From Myxocyprinus asiaticus (taxonomy: Eukaryota; Chordata; Actinopteri; Cypriniformes; Catostomidae), in NCBI RefSeq assembly GCF_019703515.2, contig NC_059372.1, positions 22,616,931 to 22,680,930 on the forward strand: a stretch of DNA of 64,000 nucleotides. The letters are read 5' to 3'. Shown here piece after piece: positions 57,797-64,000 of this stretch. The notes beneath the pieces were generated by a model. It was not told the DNA's origin. It was given only the letters and a program-made list of their open reading frames with translations, and did no database searches. The stretch's first letter is position 1. Each line of letters starts with the position of its first letter. The position numbers and the translations under genes were made by a program.

Positions 57797-58215
57797 TAGA
57801 GGTCTGCACGGGCCTAAAAATGAAACCCGAACCCGACCCCTACCCGAGACCCTACCCGGCCCGAACGATACCGTCAGATTATAAGCCCAAACCCAACCTA
57901 AAATCGCTCACTATCTTTATAATTTCTTCTCCTAGCAAGTACTGTTGCAACAGGCTATATTTTATGTAAGCATACAGGCAACATTCGTAACAGTATTGAA
58001 ACAGTAAAATACAGTTTTAACAAGGCACAGCAGCCCCACAGTACACTAGGGCACAACGGAAAAAAAGCATTGACTTACCATTTATGTGCTGAAACTGCAC
58101 CTGGTGCAGAACAATCTGGAATAATATGAAACAATGCAACAGTCCCCTCTTCACAGCCTGAACTTGTTCAGAACATTGAATCATTGTGACACTTGGGTCG
58201 GGTTGCAGACTTCTA
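57797..58215. mobile_element. hAT-like MITE in intron 1, with 8-bp target duplication
   Basis: The ends TAGAGGTCTGCACGGGCC (57797) and the complement of TAGAAGTCTGCAACCCGA (to 58215) form an inverted repeat. The flanks TTCCAAGT (57789-57796) and TTCTAAGT (58216-58223) match at seven of eight. An internal CCCGAACCCGACCC-type repeat is typical of this fish family. Non-coding, 419 bp. Confidence 0.85.
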
Positions 58216-58342
58216 TTCTAAGTCTTTTAAAGGCATCCAACAGGTTTTGGTGAGAAACAAACTGAAATGTAAGTAATTTTTCCATTAAATTTCTTTACGT
58301 CTGTTGCGCATTAATGAGCACATAAGAGAAGCTTGTTCACTA

Positions 58343-59909
58343 GTTTCCATCCACTTTTCGCGCTATTTTGTTATCGACAAATTGAAAATGCGTAGGAACA
58401 AGTTTTGCGAAATTTGTTGTCTTCTGCCTGTTTCCATTCAAATGGCCTTTTATCGATAAAAAATGGTGTGCGTGATGACGTTATGTCTAAAAAAACACTT
58501 GTCACATAAGTTTTGGTTTATCGCGAAATAAATCTGCCCGTTTCCATACAGAAATGTGTGTTTATCGCTAATTTGCCTCCCAGATGTCCCCAATGTTTTT
58601 CCTCCGAAGTTTTGGTAAAATAGGTAGAGTAGGCTATTGAGACAATTCACTGAAATCAGGAGCAGGAATTGCAATCAAAAGGGAACAATTGCCCTTCTGA
58701 TAGGACTGTAATATTGGTCCTGATATTGCACCTATCGCAGATTGCCACCGGTTCCGACCCGAAAGCGAATCGTCATGGCCCTGTTCAAGCTGGCAACCTG
58801 CACCAAGTAGTGGGGAAAATTTCAGTCTTAGTATAAGGACCATCCATCGATGTGTATATGCTGTGTGCACAGCTATTAAAGAAAATTTATGCATGTAATA
58901 TCAGAGTTTACATATGATACATTCCTGATATTCAATAGGCTATTTTGAACAATCATCTAAAACATTGCCATCACAACTGCATTATGTCCCGTATATTTGT
59001 CCAGCAACTTTTAACGACCAACTGAACTTGATTGTCATCTCAAATTAATTTTAGTGTCATAATGCAATTGACATTTTCTGAAGAAGCTCAGCAAATGTGA
59101 TCCGAGGTAAAGAGGGTTAGATTTAAAATATTTAAACGTTTTACAATGTTCAAAAGCTTGTTTTCCGAAAGTGAACTCAGCATTGGACAAATAGATTTAA
59201 TGCTTTTTTCATTTGGTAATTTATTTAATTTAATACAGGGAATTTTGCCAGCATTTTTTCAAAAGTAAGCTAAACAATAATTTTATAGAATTGGGTTTTA
59301 TGTTCGTGTTCCAAAAAAAGCACACTGATGTTTTTCTCCTAGTATGGTGTATTTATTTTTTTAATTTTAAACATCTTTGTGCACAGAAATGATATGTTTT
59401 TCGTATTGTGGGCTAATTCCGTGACTGCCGTCTATTATTCTGAATGGTGTGTAAAAGCAACTTTAATAAATAAACAGATGTCTACCATAATTAAATTAAT
59501 CGCAAACAGGGGCCATTCATTTGCTCTCTGTGCACTTGTTGATGTGCATGATATGAGATATTTGTGTTGGCACTCCTGGAAGTGTCATGTTTGCAGCATC
59601 GGATCTATATGCCATTAAGATCAATCCATAATAACGTACAATACATTGGCTTTCAGGGATGTATACCTTGTTGTCATGATTAACACAGATTGGGGTAAAC
59701 TCTGTCATGTGACACTACATTTTTGCGTTAATGGCAATTTTCTCGACAAAAAGTGTTTCCAAACCAGTTTATCGTGACATTTGAAGTATCGACATAGAGT
59801 TTATGCGCTGGAGTTAAATGGAAAAATATTGTCGACATTCGTGAAATTTTCCATCACCGTTTATTTTGATGCACTAAAATTTTTTTGCAAAAAATCCTTG
59901 GATGGAAAC
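58343..59909. mobile_element. PIF/Harbinger-like element in intron 1
   Basis: Inverted ends GTTTCCATCCA (58343-58353) and TGGATGGAAAC (59899-59909), with subterminal TATCGA/TCGACA words on both sides. It carries a short transposase-like fragment. No clear target duplication. Related to the element at 3048-3873 by its ends. Confidence 0.6.
58755..58890 (+). pseudogene. PIF/Harbinger transposase fragment
   Basis: Translation gives TRKRIVMALFKLATCTK, a stop, then in another frame sequence close to SIRTIHRCVYAVCTAIKENL. This resembles the helix-turn-helix start of Harbinger DDE transposases (basic, then ALxxLAT, then a second helix with a CxAI ending). The catalytic part is absent. Short and inactive; the call rests on pattern only. 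Confidence 0.5.
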
Positions 59910-60047
59910 GAATGAGAGTTTTTAGCTTCTCTCATTGTACTAGAATAATGACTTATATTTTGAGTTATTTCTCACCAAAACCTATTGTATGCCTTCAGAT
60001 GACTTGGGGCTCTACTTCAGCAACAACCATGCGCTGCGTCTTGTCTT

Positions 60048-61014
60048 GGCAAGACCACTGCACGTTACGGTTCGACTCGACTCTGCTCGCTTTACTTTTC
60101 TGAGCTTACTTTTCCACTGCAGTTTAGTGCCGCCTCAATGTGGGTGGTATTATAGGCTGATCATCATAGTTGCGCCGCCTCTACTGCCGTGACATCATCT
60201 TAAACGGGACACAAACTTTACTGACCATAAACAATAACACGACCGCTAGCTGTTAGCTGCTAGCTCATTGTGCTGCATAAAGCAGTTGTTGCATGGTGAT
60301 TTTACACAAGTGTAACAGTTAAATTGGCCTGGTTGTTTTAGAAGCAAGCTTTCCAGTAGCTGGTCAACTAAATAAAGTGAAGCTTTCAAGCAGAACATAG
60401 AGTTAACGTAACAAAACGTATCATCCTCCATCGTGGACTCCAACAACGCCGAGTCCAGGGCACTCTCCCTCCCATTGCTCGCCAGTCTATTGCCATAGAT
60501 AGCGTCCATTTGGTCGAACCACTTCCACTTTCTTCTGTTTGAACCACTCCGGCTGTTGTGGTCCTTGATGGTTCTGTAGTCACTTAAGTTTTTTTAACTT
60601 TTCCCTACACTGTTGGTAGGTCCGGTGGTAGCTGTGTGCGGCCAATAGCTGAGACACTTCCTGAAAGACTTTTTCGGACCATGGAGTGGTTTTGCGCACA
60701 GCCAGTTCTTTTTACAATTCAAAAGTCGCATGAACAAATGATATTGCTGTCGCTGTTGCTAACTTTAAAACTAGCGGGTTGATGTCCCGTGTCGCAAATC
60801 CAGTGACGCTGGTAGTTACGGTTCTCTCTGACCAATCAGTGATCTGCAGGGTTTTGACGTCACATTTAGTATCGACTCGGCTCGCTTGGAACCTTGACCG
60901 AGGTGGTACTAAAAAAAGTATCAGGTACCAGGTACTATCCACAGTGGAAAACCCCCAAAAAGCGAGCAGAGTCGAGTCGAGTCGAGTTGAGCTGTACCGT
61001 GCAGTGGAAAAACC
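60048..61014. mobile_element. Harbinger-type element (CCACTGCACGGTAC ends) in intron 1
   Basis: The left end CCACTGCACGTTACGGTTCG (60055) and the complement of CGAGTTGAGCTGTACCGTGC (right, to about 61014) form an inverted repeat, extending inward through ACTCTGCTCGCTTT. This end sequence is abundant in fish and I associate it with Harbinger elements. The interior encodes a decayed Myb/SANT-like protein on the minus strand. No DDE transposase is visible. Confidence 0.75.
60246..60720 (-). pseudogene. Myb/SANT-like DNA-binding protein of a Harbinger element, decayed
   Basis: Harbinger elements carry, besides the transposase, a Myb-like protein that helps bind the element ends and import the transposase. 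Read on the minus strand, the region near 60715-60560 gives KNWLCAKPLHGPKKSF-like sequence in which VSQLLAAHSYHRTYQQCREK is recognisable. The frame 60509-60246 starts MDAIYGNRLASNGRESALDS, the conserved C-terminal block of these proteins. Frame changes separate the two. Identification is from remembered fish homologues. Confidence 0.6.
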
Positions 61015-61886
61015 TAATTTTCGTGAGGACGGTAATTCTAAGCTCATTTTTCATGCCAGCGCAAAGTGCAAGTTGGTGTGGGTGGGAGTGCTTGCACTAT
61101 CTGTGGGTGTATATGCGCCATTTTAAACTCAGTTCCTGCATTTGCAGTTTGGAGATTCCACCAGCATATGATATGACAGAGCTATCAATCACTTTCAATA
61201 CTAGCCATGATATGTGTGTCAATATGATTATTGATTATAATAATAATATTGATACGTTTATTTTGTATAGCACCTTTTCAAAACTCAAGGACGCTGTACA
61301 GAAAATAAACATAAAACATACGAAACATATAACAAATATACAATTCAAAACAATGAACAATGGGAGAACAGCAAAGCATGTTTCAAGCTCCCGTAACACC
61401 GTCAAGACAGCAGGTGAGACATGGACGAGAGCCAAATAGTCTCAAAGAGGCCGATGGAGAACACATACATCACGGTCTGGAGCAGCCAGCAATACAGTCA
61501 CAGAGCAGGGGATTCTTTGAGGCAGGAGAAAACACAGACATCCTAAGTAGTATTTCACCGCTAAACTCCATAGCACTGGAACGATGGCAGAAAAAAAAAC
61601 TGGAAAAAGTTCGCCGAAAGGATGAAATTATTGTGCAAAAGAACATAAGACACAAATGGTCCATATATCTATTCTTCTAATGCATTGCAAACAGCGCATT
61701 TACACTACCAAATTCTTGATTAGGCTGTCTAAATTTAAATAGATGTTATTTGACAGGAAATGGAATATACTGTATAATAGGGATGCAGACTGTGCAATAA
61801 CCAGAGAAGAACCTCAGAATTAATTTGCACTTGACGCAGCCCATTAGCACCTTGTACGCTAGATTTCACCAACCCACTTGTGCCTA
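61015..61886. other. anonymous intron sequence
   Basis: Intronic. An open frame of about 106 codons at 61360-61680 shows no domain; I do not support it as a gene. Confidence 0.4.
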
Positions 61887-61893
61887 GACTTAG

Positions 61894-61900
<7 letters not shown>

Positions 61901-61942
<42 letters not shown>

Positions 61943-62312
61943 CCTCTCCTTTTCTCCCCAATTTGGAATGCCCAATTCCCAATGTGCTCTAAGTCCTCGT
62001 GGTTGCGTAGTGACTCACCTCAATCCAGGTGGCAGAGGATGAATCCCAGTTGCCTCCGTGTCTGAGACGTCAATCCACGCATTTTATCACGTGGTTTATT
62101 TAGCGCGTTACCACGGAGACATAGCGCATGTGGAGGCTTCACGCTATTCTCCGTGGCATCCACGCACAACTCACCATGCACCCCACCGAGAGCGAACCAC
62201 ATTATAGCGACCACAAGGAGATTACCTCATGTGACTCTACCCTCCCTAGCAACCGGTCCAGTTTGGTTGCTTAGGAGACCTGGATTCGAAGTTGCGACTC
62301 CAGGGGTGGTAG
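61901..62312 (-). mobile_element. tRNA-type SINE, minus strand, with 14-bp target duplication
   Basis: A perfect 14-bp duplication, GACTTAGAAAATAT, lies at 61887-61900 and 62313-62326. Between them, on the minus strand, is a sequence starting CTACCACCCCTGGAGTCGCA, with TTCGAATCC (a B-box-like word) about 20 bases in, and ending in an A-run plus (TA)n tail (61901-61942 on the plus strand). The duplication and 3' A-rich tail are signs of LINE-driven retrotransposition. I recognise the body as a common teleost repeat but cannot name the family. Confidence 0.8.
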
Positions 62313-62508
62313 GACTTAGAAAATATTAAAACCTCATGCCCACTGACTTTGCACGTATGACGTATCGCATAGCACTGCACTTAAAACTGATTGGTCTTAA
62401 AATATGGGCTTTGCAATATGACGCACGAGTCGCATAGACTACTTTTGGGTCTTTTTATGCTTTAAAATTAAGCACTATCGACAAGACGGACTGCGATATT
62501 AATTAAAA

Positions 62509-62616
62509 TGTCTCCTTTTGTGTTCCGCATAAGAAAGAAAGTCATGCACGTTTTAAACAAATTGAGGGTTAGTAAATTATAATAAAATTTACATTTTTGG
62601 GTGAACTTTTCCTTTA
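62509..62616 (+). mobile_element. right-end fragment of the AAAGGGATAGTTCACCC family
   Basis: TTGTGTTCCGCATAAGAAAG, AAGTCATGCACG, GGGTTAGTAAATTATAA and TTTTTGGGTGAACTTTTCCT, then TTAA, follow the right end of the 11206-13136 element in order. No left partner is visible. Confidence 0.72.
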
Positions 62617-62756
62617 ATACCATGGCAAGGCTCTGGCAGATGTATTTTTACACTAAGATGGTTGTTTGTGTCCCATTGGAAATATGGTGGTAAAATAGAG
62701 GCGAATGTGAAAAGTGGTTGTACCTTTCCTCACTTGATGTGCCATGTCACTACCAG

Positions 62757-63281
62757 GGCGCAGGATGAGAGTGTACTCACCAGACATTTTGAGTGATGAG
62801 TCACTCAGCAGCCCAGGTCTGGAGTGTGACTACATGCTCCCAGGATCCTTTGAATCATTCGTAGAAGGAGGACTCGGCATGGTGGGATCCACCATACCCA
62901 CATCTCAGAGTTCCAGCCCTCTTCCAGATCTAGATGAAGACCTCTCCCTTCTTTCCATACCAACCCCTCCAAAACTCTCCTTAGATCCCCCTCAGGAGGT
63001 TTCCGAATTGGAGGTGGGCGTAAATGTTGGGGGCAGGCAGAGGCTAGGCCTGGAGGACTGTGGGGCTCTGGAAGGTTCTGCTCCCAACAGTCAGACCTTG
63101 CTGCCTCTCTCACGTTCTCGCTCAGCAGACAACGAGCGCCGGCGCTTCTCTGCCTCTGAGCTCATCTCCCGCCTGCAACTCTCACAGAGGAAAAATTCCT
63201 TCACCCTTAAGCTGGGCAAGTCCCTCTCTGCTCGAGTGGCCTTGCGGGACCGCCACCTGTCTGGAAACCTCAGTCCAGACT
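62757..63281 (+). CDS. unrecognised gene, second coding exon
   Basis: Joins the first exon in phase 1 (acceptor CACTACCAG|GG; donor GACT|GTAAGT at 63282). It adds about 175 residues with no stop in the shared frame. Sequence visible: RRMRVYSPDILSDESLSSP, an acidic/proline stretch (PLPDLDEDLSLLSIPTPP), then a basic serine-rich block, SRSRSADNERRRFSASEL, running into ISRLQLSQRKNSFTLKLGKS. The last block has the charge and hydrophobic spacing of a short conserved motif, and RRRFS is a typical basophilic kinase site. No folded domain is recognisable. The reading frame, phases and consensus splice sites together support a real exon. Confidence 0.8.
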
Positions 63282-63421
63282 GTAAGTGACTCATCAGGGC
63301 TGATTAGTTCAATGAAAGACTTTTTTGTGAAAGTCTCTTACTATGATGTCATTATGACACACAATTGCTAAATGTTTGAGGTTCCTTTTGTAAACCTTCT
63401 CTCTTCCTTCTCTATTTGTAG

Positions 63422-63554
63422 ACAAACCCAACTCCAGACAGCGCTTCTCAGGGGGATCAAGTGACAGTGTGCCACATAGTCCTGTGGGGTCTGCACCACC
63501 ACTGTCCTCTGGTGACTGTAATCTGCCACTACACCGGAGAAGTTCCAAGCAAAG
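63422..63554 (+). CDS. unrecognised gene, third coding exon
   Basis: A 139-bp intron separates it from exon 2; the acceptor (TTCTCTATTTGTAG) is strong, and phase 1 carries through (codon TAC across the junction). It encodes YKPNSRQRFSGGSSDSVPHS, PPLSSGDCNLPLHRRSSKQ and ends near AAAG|GTGGAT, a weak donor. If that donor is not used the frame reads nine bases on into a Tc1 end and stops at a TGA about 18 bases after it. Serine-rich like exon 2. The exon end is therefore uncertain. Confidence 0.7.
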
Positions 63555-63563
63555 GTGGATCTA

Positions 63564-64000
63564 CACTCACTGAGCAATTTATTAGGAACACTATGGTCCT
63601 AATAAAGTGCCCAACATGGTCTTCTGCTGTTGTAGCCCATCCGCCTCAAGGTTCGACATGTTGTGCATTCTGAGATGCTATTCTGCTCACTACAATTGTA
63701 CAGAGTGGTTCCCTGAGTTACCGTAGCCTTTCTGTCAGCTCGAACCAGTCTGGCCATTCTCCATTGACCTTTCTCATCAACAAGGTGTTTCCGTCTGCAG
63801 AACTGCCACTCACTGGATGTTTTTTGTTTTTGGCACCATACTGAGTAAACTCTAGAGACTGTTGTGTGTGAAAATTCCAGGAGATCAGCAGTTACAAAAA
63901 TACTCAAATCAGCCCGTCTGGCACCAACAATCGGTTGAAATCACTGAGATCACATTTTTTCGCATACTGATGGTTGATGTAAACATTAACTGAAGCTCCT
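63564..64000 (-). mobile_element. Tc1-like element, runs off the window
   Basis: It starts CACTCACTGAGCAATTTATT after TA (63562-63563), the same end as the MITE at 19007-19341, and contains minus-strand transposase sequence. The far end lies beyond 64000. Confidence 0.9.
63599..63930 (-). pseudogene. Tc1-type transposase, N-terminal half as seen
   Basis: The visible part of a minus-strand transposase gene; the first residues of the family lie to the right. It reads VTADLLEFSHTTVSRVYSVW (first helix-turn-helix), KTSSEWQFCRRKHLVDEKGQ, and RTLRRMGYNSRRP (second helix-turn-helix), then meets the terminal repeat at about 63600. The catalytic DDE domain should follow RRP but is missing here, because the element end comes directly after, so this copy appears internally deleted. 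Non-functional. Confidence 0.85.

Noticed and set aside
58343..59909. A 3-bp target duplication for the PIF/Harbinger-like element
   Set aside because: The triplets flanking the two ends do not match, so I left the duplication out and lowered confidence.
61360..61680. A 106-codon open frame in intron 1
   Set aside because: No domain, no splice evidence, and composition like the surrounding intron.

Overview
The window looks like nuclear DNA of a teleost fish, most likely a cyprinid. It is AT-rich, intron-bearing and packed with fish-type transposons: L2-like LINEs, several Tc1-like families, PIF/Harbinger and hAT elements, a DIRS element, a Gypsy element, and long-inverted-repeat MITEs that I associate with carp and zebrafish relatives. 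I see no bacterial operons, CRISPR array or rRNA. Nearly every long open frame belongs to a transposable element; only the last 7.2 kb holds exons that look like a host gene.

Layout. 210-7854: a hAT-like inverted-repeat element filled with later insertions: a full-length but decayed L2 LINE, a PIF-like MITE, and a Tc1 remnant split by a second L2 whose 5' part is inverted (twin priming). 8433-10562: a TG/TA/CA microsatellite split by an almost intact Tc1 element with one frameshift. 11206-13136: a long-inverted-repeat element containing a MITE. 15.5-19.7 kb: two copies of an unnamed repeat, one split by a Tc1-type MITE. 20383-23534: a DNA element holding a gag-only LTR-like element. 24.5-26.9 kb: a degenerate palindromic satellite. 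28821-34133: a hAT-like element holding two decayed Tc1 elements. 34.1-45.0 kb: a three-level nest in which a MITE family copy holds a DIRS element (gag, RT/RNase H, tyrosine recombinase, inverted ends and internal complementary region), and the DIRS holds a Gypsy element with 315-bp LTRs. 45-56.7 kb: mostly anonymous sequence, with a LINE remnant that hosts a 417-bp element resembling a terminal-repeat retrotransposon in miniature (TRIM). 56782-63554: three spliced exons of an unrecognised gene; its introns hold hAT, PIF/Harbinger, Harbinger and SINE insertions, and a Tc1 element begins 9 bp after the third exon.

Most interesting: the 417-bp element at 50215-50631 has two 187-bp TG...CA repeats, a tRNA-like primer site, a polypurine tract, and a tRNA-Gly-like segment with a pol III B box inside each repeat. 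The Gypsy element has integrase before reverse transcriptase (the Gmr1-type order) and an 18-nt primer site matching the tRNA-Phe 3' end. All family names come from recognising sequence by eye, not from a search.
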